The translations under genes and the position numbers were made by a program. Below the pieces are notes generated by a model. It had not been told where the DNA came from, did not search any database, and saw only the letters and a program-made list of their open reading frames with translations. Below, in pieces: positions 25,087 through 36,664 of a stretch of 64,000 nucleotides of DNA. Where the stretch lies: contig NZ_CP051261.1 of NCBI RefSeq assembly GCF_014236855.1, forward strand, positions 3,100,001 through 3,164,000, in the 5' to 3' direction. How positions within the stretch are numbered: the first letter of the stretch is position 1; each line of letters begins with the position of its first letter. The stretch comes from Xanthomonas sp. SI. Its GTDB lineage: Bacteria > Pseudomonadota > Gammaproteobacteria > Xanthomonadales > Xanthomonadaceae.

Positions 25087-27075
25087 TCACCAATGGACTC
25101 CACGCATCAACGCCGCGAACGCGATCTGCTCCTGGCTGGGCTTGGCCTCGCGTAGCGCCTTGCGGTCGCCCTTGGCCGCGGCCGAATCCGGGAACAGTTC
25201 GAAGGCGGTGTTCATCACCACCTCGTAGGCCTTCGGCGCCACCGCGTTGACCAGCGCGGCGAAGATGCCCAGCCGCGTCGCCACCCGGCTCGGGCGCTCG
25301 ATGATCGCCTTGACCATCAGGTCGGCGGCTTCCTCCACGCTCAGCGTCGGCACGCTGTCGTACATCTTGGTCGGCGCGATCATCGGCGTCTTCACCAGCG
25401 GCATGTTGACCGTGGTGAAGCTGATGCCCTTGCCGGACAGCTCGCCCTGCGCGCAGCGGCTCCATGCGTCCAGCGCCGCCTTGGAGGCCACGTAGGCGGA
25501 GAAGCGCGGCGAATTGGCCAGCACGCCGATCGAGCTGACGTTAATGATGTGGCCCTTGCGCCGCCCGGTCATGCCCGGCAGCACACCCATGATCAGGCGC
25601 AGGCTGCCGAAGTAGTTCAGCTGCATGGTGCGCTCGAAATCGTGGAAGCGGTCGTAGCTGAGTTCGATCGAGCGGCGGATCGAGCGGCCGGCGTTGTTGA
25701 TCAGCACGTCGACGTGGCCATGCGCGTCGAGCACGGTCTTGAGCAGCGCATCGCAGCCGGCCAAGTCGGACAGGTCGGCGGTATAGGCGAACACCTTGCC
25801 GCCCTTGGCGTTCATCGCATCGCGCGCGGCGAACAGCTCCTGCTCGCCGCGGGCGACGATGATGGTGGTGGCGCCGGCTTCGGCCACGCGCTGCGCGGTG
25901 GCCAGGCCAATGCCCGAGGAGCCGCCGGTGATCAGCACCACCTTGCCGCGCACCTTGCCCTTCAGCGTGCGGTCCACGAACAGGTCCGGATCCAGGTGCC
26001 GTTCCCAGTGGTCCCACAGGCGCCAGGCGTAGTCTTCCAGCCGCGGCACGGCGATGCCGCTGCCCTTCAGCGCGCGCTCGGTCTCGCGGCTGTCGAAGCG
26101 CGTGGGATAGGTGATGAACTTCAGCACCTCGCGCGGGATGCGGAAATCGCGCAGCAGCATGCCGGTGAAGCGGCGGATCGGCGGCAGCCCGCCGACCGCG
26201 GCACGGATGCCCGCCGGCACGAACGCGAACATCCGCGCGTCCACCCGCAAGGTCATCTCCGGCGCATGGCCGGCGCGGCAGAACACGTTGAGCACCTCGC
26301 CCACGCGCAGCGGTTCCGGATCGGTGAGGTGGAAGGTGTGGCCGTCGAGCTTGGGCTTGTGCGCGATATGGTCCATCGCATCGGCGACGAAATCCACCGG
26401 CACCAGGTTGATGCGTCCGCCCTCGATGCCCAGCATCGGCGCCCATGGCGGCAGCAGCTGGCGCAGCTTCTTGATCAGCGGGAAGAAGTAGTACGGCCCA
26501 TCGATCTTGTCGATCGCGCCGGTACGCGAATCGCCGACCACCATGCCGGGGCGATAGATGCGCCACTTGATCCGGGTTTCCGCGCGCACCAGCGCCTCGG
26601 CATCGTGCTTGGTGCGCAGGTAGGGATCGTCCAGGCCTTCGGCCTCTTCGAACATGTCCTCGCGGAAGATGCCCGGGTACAGCCCGGCCACCGCGATCGA
26701 GCTGGTGTGGTGGAAGATGCCGGCGCCGATCTGCGCCGCCAGCTCCAGCGCGTTGCGGGTGCCATCGAGATTGGCCACGCGCTGCGCCTCGGCCTTGGCG
26801 GTGAGGTCGTACAGCGCGGCAAGATGGAAGAAGTGCTTGACCTTGCCGTGCAGCGCCTTGCGTTGCGCCTCGTCCAGGCCGCAACAGTCGGCGCCGACGT
26901 CGCCGTGCAACACGACCAGGCGCTTGGCGTCCCAGCCCTGCTCGCGCACCAGCGCATCGAACTTGCGTTGCGACTCCTTGCGCACCAGGACGTGGATGAG
27001 GCCTTTGCGCCGCATCAGGTTGGCCATCAGATAACGGCCAATGAAACCGGTGGCGCCCGTAACGAAATACGTCAT
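25087..27075 (-). CDS. Two-domain SDR reductase, fatty acyl-CoA reductase-like
   Basis: 662-aa fusion of two reductase domains. N-terminal half is an extended SDR / male-sterility type: TGATGFIGRY (6-15), YLRTK (152-156), then the sterile-motif region to ~365. C-terminal half is a classical SDR: TGGSSGIG (383-390), NNAGRS, and catalytic Tyr528/Lys532 in AYVASK. Length, order and the joins recall the Marinobacter fatty acyl-CoA reductase that makes fatty alcohols from acyl-CoA with NADPH (remembered, not aligned). Frame opens upstream, but AGGA lies before the ATG at 27075. It would supply alcohol for wax esters or alkyl lipids. Confidence 0.82.
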   Translation of the reverse strand: MTYFVTGATGFIGRYLMANLMRRKGLIHVLVRKESQRKFDALVREQGWDAKRLVVLHGDVGADCCGLDEAQRKALHGKVKHFFHLAALYDLTAKAEAQRVANLDGTRNALELAAQIGAGIFHHTSSIAVAGLYPGIFREDMFEEAEGLDDPYLRTKHDAEALVRAETRIKWRIYRPGMVVGDSRTGAIDKIDGPYYFFPLIKKLRQLLPPWAPMLGIEGGRINLVPVDFVADAMDHIAHKPKLDGHTFHLTDPEPLRVGEVLNVFCRAGHAPEMTLRVDARMFAFVPAGIRAAVGGLPPIRRFTGMLLRDFRIPREVLKFITYPTRFDSRETERALKGSGIAVPRLEDYAWRLWDHWERHLDPDLFVDRTLKGKVRGKVVLITGGSSGIGLATAQRVAEAGATTIIVARGEQELFAARDAMNAKGGKVFAYTADLSDLAGCDALLKTVLDAHGHVDVLINNAGRSIRRSIELSYDRFHDFERTMQLNYFGSLRLIMGVLPGMTGRRKGHIINVSSIGVLANSPRFSAYVASKAALDAWSRCAQGELSGKGISFTTVNMPLVKTPMIAPTKMYDSVPTLSVEEAADLMVKAIIERPSRVATRLGIFAALVNAVAPKAYEVVMNTAFELFPDSAAAKGDRKALREAKPSQEQIAFAALMRGVHW

Positions 27076-27249
27076 GCCGAACCATTCCTCGTGCTGCGGC
27101 CGCGGCCCCTCGCCCCGTCCCTGGCCGCTAACTTGCCAGAGTGCGGCAGGCAGGACAAACGCACGCAGGGGTACGGCGGCTGCGCGCAGCGTGCGGCAAC
27201 GCAGCATCGGCGGCCCGCGACACGGCGGTTTTCGCCTGCCGCGTGGCGC

Positions 27250-27981
27250 TCAACGCGCGCCTGGCGAGAAGCGCGCGACCAGGTCGTAGGTGTCGCCGAG
27301 GAACACCTGGCGCACGAAGGTGACGGCCTGTTCGCCGCGCCAGGTCTGGCGGTCGATCAGCAGGCAGGCGGTGCCGGCCGCCACCTGCAGCCGCGCCGCC
27401 TGCGCGGGGTTGGCGCCGACCGCGCTGATGCGATGCTCGGCGCGGGTCCACGGCACGTGCTGCAGCAGCCAGCTGCCGGGCACGACGACCGCGAAATCCA
27501 TCTGCAGCGCTTCCGGTACCGCCACCGGATTGATCACCCGCTCCTCCAACGCGAACGGGCGCCCGTCGGCGAAATGCAGGCAGTGCAGCGACAGCAGCGT
27601 GCCGGCGGCGGCGACCTCGGCCTCCTGCGGCAGTTCGGCGCGCGGCGCACGCTGGCTCCGTTCCAGCAGTTCGAAGCGATAGGCATGGCCGCGCGCGGCG
27701 ACCTCGACCGGAATGTCGGGGATCTCCAGCGCCACCTGCTCCATGTGCGGATGCGGCCGCGCCACGAACGAACCGGCGCGGCGGCGGCGCTCGATCATGC
27801 CGGCGTCGGCCAGCATCGCCAGCACCTTGTTGACCGTCATCCGCGAGCAGGCGTACTGCGCCATCAGCTCGTGCTCGAACGGAATGCGATGGCCCGGCGG
27901 CCATTCGCCGCTGCGGATGCGGCCTTCGATATCGCTGCGGATACGGTGGTTGAGCGTCGCCGCGCGCGGGGACTGGCTCAT
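27250..27981 (-). CDS. hutC: Histidine-utilisation repressor, GntR family
   Basis: 243-aa repressor of the hut genes; urocanate is the usual inducer. N-terminal winged HTH (~10-78, with EHELMAQYACSRMTVNKVLA) and a UTRA effector domain (~95-235). Lies 40 bp after hutF on the same strand, so hutF-hutC form one operon. The only good operator in the locus, TTGTATATACAA at 29445-29456, stands at the start of that operon, so HutC should repress its own synthesis. Confidence 0.95.
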   Translation of the reverse strand: MSQSPRAATLNHRIRSDIEGRIRSGEWPPGHRIPFEHELMAQYACSRMTVNKVLAMLADAGMIERRRRAGSFVARPHPHMEQVALEIPDIPVEVAARGHAYRFELLERSQRAPRAELPQEAEVAAAGTLLSLHCLHFADGRPFALEERVINPVAVPEALQMDFAVVVPGSWLLQHVPWTRAEHRISAVGANPAQAARLQVAAGTACLLIDRQTWRGEQAVTFVRQVFLGDTYDLVARFSPGAR

Positions 27982-28021
27982 CGGCGCTGCCGCGCGGCAG
28001 CGTGCCGCAGACGATGGCGGA

Positions 28022-29419
28022 TCATGCTTCCAGCAGCGCGGTCAGCGCTCGCGTATAGGCCGCGGCGACCGCATCGCGGCGATGATGGCGGCCATCGCGC
28101 ACCAGCGCGCGGCCGTTGCGCCAGACCGAACGCACCGCGCCGCGCCGTGCGGCGAAGATCCAGCTATCGAGCAAGGCGTCGCCGTTGCGCGCGCACAGTG
28201 CCGGATGCGCCGGATCCAGTTCGACCAGATCGGCCGGCGCGCCCACCTGCAGGCCCTGCGTCACGCCCAGCGCCTGCGCCGCGCCCTGCGCCGCAGACTG
28301 GAACAGGAAGCGGCCGCTGGATTGCGCGGCGTCGCCGGCAAGCACGTTGCGCCCGCGCAGCTGCAGGCGCTGGCCGTATTCGAGCAGGCGCAACTCCTCG
28401 GCCGCGTCGATCAGCACGTTGGAATCGGAGCCGACGCCGAAACGCCCGCCGGCATCGACGAATGCGCGCATCGGGAACAGCCCGTCGCCCAAATTGGCCT
28501 CGGTGATCGGGCACAGGCCGACCACCGCGCCGCTGGCGGCGATGGCCCCCACTTCGTCGGCATCGACGTGGGTGGCATGCACCAGGCACCAGCGCGCATC
28601 CACCGGCGCATGCGCGAGCAGCCACTGCACCGGCCGCTGCCCGCTCCAGGCCAGGCAGGCCTCGACCTCGCGGGTCTGCTCGGCGATGTGGATGTGCACC
28701 GGCCCGTCGCACAGCGGCAGCAGCGCGACCAGTTCGTCCGGGGTCACCGCGCGCAGGCTGTGCGGGGCGATGCCAAGTACCGCATCGTCGAGGCCGCGCA
28801 ATGCGCGGCGGCTGCCGTCGAGCAGTTCGGCGTAGCCGTCCAGGTCGTGGATCAGCCGCTGCTGCGCCGGATTCGGCGCGGCGCCGCCGAAGTCGGCGTG
28901 CGCATAGAACACCGGCAGCAGGGTCAGGCCGATGCCGCTGGTATCGGCGGCGGCAGCCAGGCGCTGCGCCATCTCCGCGCGGTCGGCATACGGCCGGCCA
29001 TCGGCGGCGTGGTGCAGGTAATGGAATTCGCCGACGCGGGTGAAGCCGGCCTCGAGCATCTCCACGTAGGCCTGTTCGGCGATGGCCTGCATGCTGTCCG
29101 GGTCCAGCCGCTGCAGGAAGCGGTACATCAGCTCGCGCCAGCTCCAGAAACTGTCGCCGCTGCGGCCGCCGACTTCGGTCAGCCCGGCCATGCCGCGCTG
29201 GAAGGCGTGGCTGTGCAGGTTGCCCAGCCCGGGCACCGCGATCGCCAGCGTCTGGTCGCCGGACGCCGCGGCCACGCCGGACTGCAGCGCGGCGATGCGC
29301 CCGCCGCGGACCTCGATCCGCACGTAGCGCGCCCAGCCTTCCGGCAACAGCGCCTGCGCGCACCAGAAAGCGCTGGTTGCCTCGTTCCCGCCCACCTGCT
29401 GCTGCGCCAGGGTCTGCAC
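28022..29419 (-). CDS. hutF: Formimidoylglutamate deiminase
   Basis: Amidohydrolase converting N-formimidoylglutamate to N-formylglutamate and ammonia. 465 aa from the GTG at 29419, chosen because GGAGG lies 8 nt before it. The metal-binding HxH is in GLGNLHSHAFQRGMAG. HIHIAEQTREVEAC, the HATHVD segment and VGSDSNVLID provide further amidohydrolase residues. Presence of hutF with hutG shows the five-step route to glutamate and formate. Divergent from hutI over 57 bp. Confidence 0.95.
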   Translation of the reverse strand: MQTLAQQQVGGNEATSAFWCAQALLPEGWARYVRIEVRGGRIAALQSGVAAASGDQTLAIAVPGLGNLHSHAFQRGMAGLTEVGGRSGDSFWSWRELMYRFLQRLDPDSMQAIAEQAYVEMLEAGFTRVGEFHYLHHAADGRPYADRAEMAQRLAAAADTSGIGLTLLPVFYAHADFGGAAPNPAQQRLIHDLDGYAELLDGSRRALRGLDDAVLGIAPHSLRAVTPDELVALLPLCDGPVHIHIAEQTREVEACLAWSGQRPVQWLLAHAPVDARWCLVHATHVDADEVGAIAASGAVVGLCPITEANLGDGLFPMRAFVDAGGRFGVGSDSNVLIDAAEELRLLEYGQRLQLRGRNVLAGDAAQSSGRFLFQSAAQGAAQALGVTQGLQVGAPADLVELDPAHPALCARNGDALLDSWIFAARRGAVRSVWRNGRALVRDGRHHRRDAVAAAYTRALTALLEA

Positions 29420-29444
29420 TGGACACCCTCCGTCGACCACAATA

Positions 29445-29456
29445 TTGTATATACAA
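29445..29456. promoter_or_regulatory. HutC operator between hutF and hutI
   Basis: TTGTATATACAA is a perfect 12-bp palindrome and matches the TTGTATNTACAA core known for HutC-type operators in Pseudomonas. It lies 25 bp before the hutF start and 20 bp before the hutI start, so a single bound dimer could block both divergent promoters. It also overlaps the most AT-rich spot of the locus, where the -10 elements should be. Confidence 0.85.
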
Positions 29457-29476
29457 AATAACCGACGAGCCCGCCC

Positions 29477-30685
29477 GTGACCATGCCCTGCGACACGCTC
29501 TGGCACAACGCTCACCTGATGACCCTGGACGCCGACGACGGCGGGCTGGGCTTGGTCCGCGACGGCGTGGTCGCCTGCCGCGACGGGCGCATCGTCTATG
29601 CCGGCGCCGCCGCGGCGCTGCCGGCACCGCTGGCCGCGCTGCATAGCGTCGATTGCGGCGGGCGCTGGATCGGCCCGGGCCTGATCGACTGCCATACCCA
29701 CCTGGTCTACGCCGGCAACCGCGCCGGCGAGTTCGAGCAGCGCCTGCTCGGCGCCAGCTACGCCGACATCGCCCGCGCCGGCGGCGGCATCGTCGCCACC
29801 GTGCGCGCCACCCGCGCCGCCGACGAAGCCGCGCTGCTCGCCGCCAGCCTGCCGCGGCTGGACGCGCTGCTCGCCGAAGGCGTGACCACGGTGGAGATCA
29901 AGTCGGGCTACGGACTGACCCTGGACGACGAACTGCGCATGCTGCGCGTGGCGCGGCGACTGGGCGAACTGCGCCCGGTCGCGGTGTCGCCCACCTTCCT
30001 CGGCGCGCACGCGGTGCCGCCCGGCGCCGAGGCGCAGGCCTACATCGACGAAGTCTGCGAACAAATGATTCCCGCCGTCGCCGCGCAAGGCCTGGCCGAT
30101 GCGGTGGACGTGTTCTGCGAGCACCTGGCCTTCACCCCGGCGCAGACCGAGCAGGTGTTCCAGGCCGCGCAGCGGCATGGCCTGGCGCTGAAGATCCATG
30201 CCGAGCAGCTGTCCAACCAGGGCGGCGCGGCGCTGGCGGCGCGCTACGGTGCGCGCTCGGCCGACCATGTCGAGTACCTGGACGACGCCGGCGTCGCCGC
30301 GATGGCCGCCGCCGGCACGGTCGCGGTGCTGCTGCCGGGCGCGTTCTATTTCACCCGCGACACGCAACTGCCGCCGATCGCCGCGCTGCGCGCCGCCGGC
30401 GTGCCGCGCGCGCTGGCCACCGACTGCAATCCCGGCACCTCGCCGCTGACCAGCCCGCTGCTGGCGATGAATTTGGCGGCGACGCTGTTCCGCATGAGCG
30501 TGGCCGAATGCATCGCCGGCTTCACCCGCGAGGCGGCACGCGCGCTCGGACGCTACGAACAGGTCGGCCGGCTGCGCGCCGGGCTGCAGTGCGACCTGGC
30601 GATCTGGGACATCGAACAACCGGCCGAACTGGTCTACCGCATGGGCTTCAACCCGCTGCATGCGCGCATCTGGAGGGGACAATGA
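29477..30685 (+). CDS. hutI: Imidazolonepropionase
   Basis: Amidohydrolase that opens imidazolone-5-propionate to N-formimidoylglutamate. 402 aa from GTG 29477; an ATG six bases later is equally possible, as neither has a clear ribosome site. Metal ligands are in [31 protein letters not shown] and DCNPGTSP. Its stop overlaps the hutH start (ATGA). First gene of the rightward hutI-hutH-hutG-hutU operon. Confidence 0.97.
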   Translation: MTMPCDTLWHNAHLMTLDADDGGLGLVRDGVVACRDGRIVYAGAAAALPAPLAALHSVDCGGRWIGPGLIDCHTHLVYAGNRAGEFEQRLLGASYADIARAGGGIVATVRATRAADEAALLAASLPRLDALLAEGVTTVEIKSGYGLTLDDELRMLRVARRLGELRPVAVSPTFLGAHAVPPGAEAQAYIDEVCEQMIPAVAAQGLADAVDVFCEHLAFTPAQTEQVFQAAQRHGLALKIHAEQLSNQGGAALAARYGARSADHVEYLDDAGVAAMAAAGTVAVLLPGAFYFTRDTQLPPIAALRAAGVPRALATDCNPGTSPLTSPLLAMNLAATLFRMSVAECIAGFTREAARALGRYEQVGRLRAGLQCDLAIWDIEQPAELVYRMGFNPLHARIWRGQ

Positions 30686-32223
30686 ACAACGAGATCGTGC
30701 TGCGCCCGGGCGCAGTGAGCCTGGCGCAGTGGCGCGCCGTGTACAGCGGCGCCGGCGTGCGCCTGAATTCCGGCTGCGCCGAGGCGGTGCTGCGCAGCGC
30801 GCAGACGGTGGAGGCGATCGTCGCCAAGGGCGCGCCGGTATATGGCATCAACACCGGCTTCGGCAAGCTGGCCAGCGTGCGCATCGAGCGCGAGGACCTG
30901 GACACCCTGCAGCGCAATATCGTGCTGTCGCATGCGGCCGGGGTCGGCGAGCCGATGCCGGTGCCGGTGGTGCGGCTGATGCTGGCGCTGAAGCTGGCCA
31001 GCCTGGCGCAAGGTGCCTCCGGCGTGCGGCCGGCGACGCTGGCGCTGCTGGAAGCGCTGTTGCAGCACGACGTGATCCCGGTGGTGCCGTGCCAGGGCTC
31101 GGTCGGCGCCTCCGGCGACCTGGCGCCGCTGGCGCATCTGGCCACGGTGATGATCGGCGTCGGCGAAGCCTTCGTCGGCGGCGAGCGCCTGCCGGCCGCG
31201 CAGGCCTTGGCGCAGGCCGGGCTGCAGCCGCTGGCGCTGGGCGCGAAGGAAGGCCTGGCGCTGCTCAACGGCACCCAGTTCTCTACCGCCTACGCGTTGG
31301 CCGGGCTGTTCGAGATCGAGCGCGTGTTCCATGCCGCGCTGGTCGCCGGCGCGCTGTCCACCGAGGCGGCGAAGGGCTCGGACACCCCGTTCGATCCGCG
31401 CATCCACGCCTTGCGCGGCCAGCACGGGCAGATCGCCACCGCCGCCGCGCTGCGCGCGCTGATGCACGGCTCGGCGATCCGCGACTCGCACCGCGACAAC
31501 GACGTGCGCGTGCAGGATCCGTACTGCCTGCGCTGCCAGCCGCAGGTGATGGGCGCGGCGCTGGACGTGATGCGCCAGGCCGCGACCACGCTGGCGATCG
31601 AGGCCAACGGCGTGTCCGACAATCCGCTGGTGTTCAGCGAGACCGGCGAGGCGCTGTCCGGCGGCAACTTCCATGCCGAGCCGGTGGCCTTCGCCGCCGA
31701 CATGCTGGCGCTGGCGGTGTGCGAGATCGGCTCGATCAGCGAACGCCGCGTGGCGATGCTGGTGGATCCGGCGCTGTCCGGGCTGCCGGCGTTCCTGACT
31801 CCGAAGCCCGGGCTCAACTCCGGCTTCATGATCCCGCAGGTCACCGCCGCGGCACTGGTATCGGAGAACAAGCAGCGCGCCTATCCGGCCAGCGTCGATT
31901 CGATCCCGACCTCGGCCAACCAGGAAGACCACGTGTCGATGGCCGCGCACGGCGCGCGACGGCTGCTGGCGATGGCCGAGAACGCGGCCAACGTGGTCGG
32001 CATCGAACTGCTCGCCGCCGCGCAGGGCTGCGACTTCCATGCGCCGCTGACCTCCAGCGCCGCGCTGGAAGCGGCGCGCGCGCTGCTGCGCGCACAGGTG
32101 CCGGCGCTGCAGGACGACCGCTATTTCCATCCGGACATGCTGGCCGCCACGGCGCTGGTGCGCGATGGCACGCTGGCGGCGGCTGTCGACGTATCCCTCC
32201 CCGATGCAGCGTCCGGATCATGA
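30682..32223 (+). CDS. hutH: Histidine ammonia-lyase
   Basis: First step of histidine breakdown: histidine to trans-urocanate and ammonia. 513 aa, normal length. Ala143-Ser144-Gly145 in [14 protein letters not shown] cyclise to the MIO cofactor. YGINTGFG at ~54-61 holds the catalytic Tyr. The ATG at 30682 lies in the hutI stop, with GGAGGGG 6-12 nt upstream. A reading frame extends far to the left within hutI but is not the gene. Confidence 0.98.
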   Translation: MNNEIVLRPGAVSLAQWRAVYSGAGVRLNSGCAEAVLRSAQTVEAIVAKGAPVYGINTGFGKLASVRIEREDLDTLQRNIVLSHAAGVGEPMPVPVVRLMLALKLASLAQGASGVRPATLALLEALLQHDVIPVVPCQGSVGASGDLAPLAHLATVMIGVGEAFVGGERLPAAQALAQAGLQPLALGAKEGLALLNGTQFSTAYALAGLFEIERVFHAALVAGALSTEAAKGSDTPFDPRIHALRGQHGQIATAAALRALMHGSAIRDSHRDNDVRVQDPYCLRCQPQVMGAALDVMRQAATTLAIEANGVSDNPLVFSETGEALSGGNFHAEPVAFAADMLALAVCEIGSISERRVAMLVDPALSGLPAFLTPKPGLNSGFMIPQVTAAALVSENKQRAYPASVDSIPTSANQEDHVSMAAHGARRLLAMAENAANVVGIELLAAAQGCDFHAPLTSSAALEAARALLRAQVPALQDDRYFHPDMLAATALVRDGTLAAAVDVSLPDAASGS

Positions 32224-32228
32224 CCCCA

Positions 32229-32296
32229 GTAGGAGCGGCTTCAGCCGCGACCGGGCGTCACCAGTGACATCCGGTCGCGGCTGAAGCCGCTCCTAC
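32229..32296. repeat. Complete REP palindrome inside the hut operon
   Basis: GTAGGAGCGGCTTCAGCCGC (start) and its complement GCGGCTGAAGCCGCTCCTAC (end) form a 26-bp stem with a 16-nt loop, between hutH and hutG. A half copy is at 16547 and another at 40029. Confidence 0.85.
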
Positions 32297-32314
32297 AAAA
32301 AAGCGAGGCCCTGC

Positions 32315-33159
32315 ATGACCACCCTCCCCGACTGGCTCACTCTCCACCGCGGCGACGCGCCGCTGATCGTCAGCTTTCCGCATACCGGCACCGAGCTGCC
32401 GGAAGCGCTAGCCGATCGCTTCGTCTCCCCCTGGTTGGCACGGCGCGATGCCGACTGGTGGGTGCATGAGCTGTACGCGTTCGCCCGCGACATGGGCGCC
32501 ACCACGCTGCGTTCGGCGGTGTCGCGCTCGGTGATCGATCTCAACCGCGACCCGAGCGGCGTCTCGCTGTACCCGGGCCAGAACACCACCGGCCTGTGCC
32601 CGCTGACCACCTTCGACAACCAGCCGCTGTACCGCGACGGACATGGCCCGGATGCGGAGGAGATCGCACGCCGCCGCGACACCTGGTTCGCGCCCTACCA
32701 CGCCGCACTGGCCGCGCAGATCGCCCGCCTGCACGCGATCCACGGCACCGTGGTGGTGTACGACGCACACTCGATCCGCTCGCACATCCCGCACCTGTTC
32801 GCGGGCGAGCTGCCGCAGTTCAACATCGGCAGCGCCGGCGCGTCCGGTGCGCCCGACACCAGTTGCGACAACGCGCTCACCGACGCGGTCGAGACCGTAT
32901 GCGCGGCGAGCGGCATGCGCCACGTGCGCAATGGACGCTTCAAGGGCGGCTACATCACCCGCCACTACAGCGACATTCCCGGCGGCGTGCACACGCTGCA
33001 GATGGAACTGGCCTGCCGCGGCTACATGCACGAACCCGCGTGCGTGGACGAACACAGCTGGCCCACGCCGCTGGACCCCGACCACGCCGCACCGCTGCGC
33101 CGCACGCTGCAGCAGGTGCTCGCGTCCTGCCTTGAATTCGCCCACTCCCGGAGCGCCGC

Positions 33160-33163
<4 letters not shown>
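32315..33163 (+). CDS. hutG: N-formylglutamate deformylase
   Basis: Last step: N-formylglutamate to glutamate and formate. 282 aa. [10 protein letters not shown] near the N-terminus, [19 protein letters not shown] and [20 protein letters not shown] are typical of the FGase family, with His and Asp/Glu residues for the metal. Starts 91 bp after hutH, the gap being filled by a REP hairpin. Its end overlaps the hutU start (ATGA). Confidence 0.96.
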
Positions 33164-34827
<1,664 letters not shown>

Positions 34828-34880
34828 TCGCGTGCCGCCGGGCGGTTGCAGGTCACTGGCCGGCAACCGCCTGCTTTCTG

Positions 34881-34957
34881 TAGAGCCGAGCATGCTCGGC
34901 TCTATGTGTCCAGGTGCACGGTATCTGATGCAAGAGCAGCCGAGCAAAGGCTCGGCT
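34881..34957. repeat. Two Stenotrophomonas-like palindromes before the serine hydrolase
   Basis: A 24-bp perfect palindrome at 34881-34904 (half-site TAGAGCCGAGCA) is followed by a second hairpin, AGCCGAGC (34938-34945) with GCTCGGCT (34950-34957). The TAGAGCCGAGC...GCTCGGCTCTA layout recalls the SMAG-type repeats of Stenotrophomonas and differs from every other repeat in this window. Confidence 0.75.
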
Positions 34958-35022
34958 ACACACGCTTGACCCTGTCCCCTGTCGTGAAGATGATGCGCCA
35001 TCGCCACTGACGGATCACCGCG

Positions 35023-36459
35023 ATGTATCGCGTCCTTGCTGCCACACTGCTCTGCACCCTGCTTGGCAGCCTGCCTGCGTCGGCCCGGGATACGCCGCTC
35101 AACCTCGCCTCGCAGTTGGACGCCCAACTGCAGGCCAACCGCGAACGCTATGGCATCGCCGGTCAGGCGGTGCTGGTCGCACACAACGGCCAGGTGCTCT
35201 ACCAGGGCGCCAGCGGCGAACGCGATCCGGCCACCCACGCGCCAGCCACCGTCGATTCCATCTTCGCCGCGCAGTCGATGGCCAAGCTGTTGACCAGCAC
35301 GCTGGTGATGCAACTGGTGGATCAGGGCAAGGTGGATCTGGATGCCCCAGCCAGCCGCTACGTGCCGGACCTGCCGGCCGCGTGGCAGGCGATCCACGTG
35401 CGCGATTTCCTCAATCACAGTTCCGGCATTGCCGAGTACTACGCCCGTGTGGACGACCGTTGGGTGAGCAAGGGCTACCCCGGCGTGGCGCCCGACCTCG
35501 CCGCTGCGCTGAAGGTTGCCGGCGCGGCACCGATGCAGTTCGCCCCCGGCAGCCGTGCGCAGTACACGCAGGCCAACTACCTGGTGCTGACTGCCCTGCT
35601 GGAAGCGCATTACCGCAAGCCCTACCCGGCCATCGCACGCGAACGCATCCTGCAGCCACTGAAGATGCGCAGCACGTCGTGGGGTCTGGCCAGCGTCCCG
35701 CCGGATCGCGCGGCCGTGCCGTACATCGGCAAGGACGGCACGCTGCAGCCGGCCGATGAAGACCCCTGGCCGAACTACGGCTGGGGCCACGCCGATCTGC
35801 AGACCACCGTCGGCGACATCAACCGCTTCCTGCAGGCGCTGGCCAACGGCAAGCTGGTGCGCACGGCAACCCTGGAAAGACTGTGGCAACCGCAGACGCT
35901 GAGCGGCGGCGGCAACAACTTCTTCTCCACCGGTTGGGATACCACCCGCAGCGATGGCTACACCCAGGTCGGCCACGATGGCGGCACCCGCGTGCGCGCG
36001 AGACTGGCCTACAAGGGCACCCTGGCCAGCGGCTACTGGGTATTCGTGTACTTCACCAACGGCAGCGCCCGCAATGTCTGGTCCAGCACGCTGGTGGAAA
36101 GCACGATGGCGCAGGTCGCACCGAAGGAGTTCCCGCATGCGGTTCTCGCCGAACGCCTGATCGCCTATGCGATGGACGCAAGCGCCGCAGCTGCGGACGC
36201 CATGCGTGCGTGGCTGCGCGACGGCGACGGCGTCCCCGCCAATGAACGGGAACGCGCGATCAATGCCAGCGGCTACGCCATCCGCGAGAGTCTCGGTGCA
36301 GGCAGGGCGCTGAAGGTATTCACCCTCAATACCGAGCTGTATCCGGACTCGGGCAACGCCTGGGACAGCCTGGCCGAATGCCACGCTGCGCTGGGCGATG
36401 CCGAGATCGCCAAGGCGCTGTACGCGAAGTCGAAGGCGCTGTCGAAGCCCGTTCCGTAG
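35023..36459 (+). CDS. Exported serine hydrolase, class C beta-lactamase-like
   Basis: 478 aa. Signal peptide MYRVLAATLLCTLLGSLPASA, so periplasmic or secreted. Beta-lactamase/DD-peptidase fold: SxxK is SMAK (Ser85, Lys88). The YxN box appears as YTQ in AQYTQANYLVL. HDGGT near residue 325 stands for KTG. The C-terminal ~90 residues look like a TPR-type helical extension (NAWDSLAECHAALGDAEIA). Probable peptidase or esterase rather than a resistance enzyme. Gene and flanks look less GC-rich than neighbours and are preceded by Stenotrophomonas-type palindromes, pointing to acquisition. Confidence 0.87.
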   Translation: MYRVLAATLLCTLLGSLPASARDTPLNLASQLDAQLQANRERYGIAGQAVLVAHNGQVLYQGASGERDPATHAPATVDSIFAAQSMAKLLTSTLVMQLVDQGKVDLDAPASRYVPDLPAAWQAIHVRDFLNHSSGIAEYYARVDDRWVSKGYPGVAPDLAAALKVAGAAPMQFAPGSRAQYTQANYLVLTALLEAHYRKPYPAIARERILQPLKMRSTSWGLASVPPDRAAVPYIGKDGTLQPADEDPWPNYGWGHADLQTTVGDINRFLQALANGKLVRTATLERLWQPQTLSGGGNNFFSTGWDTTRSDGYTQVGHDGGTRVRARLAYKGTLASGYWVFVYFTNGSARNVWSSTLVESTMAQVAPKEFPHAVLAERLIAYAMDASAAAADAMRAWLRDGDGVPANERERAINASGYAIRESLGAGRALKVFTLNTELYPDSGNAWDSLAECHAALGDAEIAKALYAKSKALSKPVP

Positions 36460-36664
36460 CATCGAGCTCGCTCGACAGCCGCCCGCAACGGACCAGATCT
36501 GCGCCGGATGCGTTGCATGCCGGTCCACGCATTCGAGCGAGCGCAAACGCAATGAAACGCGCGCCGACTGGCGCGTAGCCGGACCGCCGTCACGCATCGC
36601 GACAGTCGGGCTCAAGATCGTCGAACCGACGCCGACAAGAGATGCAACGTTTCGAGGAGCCTTC

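Noticed and set aside
29653..30681. N-terminal extension of hutH reaching into hutI
   Set aside because: The extension is Arg/Pro low-complexity read from hutI in another frame. HutH family sequence begins at the ATG at 30682.
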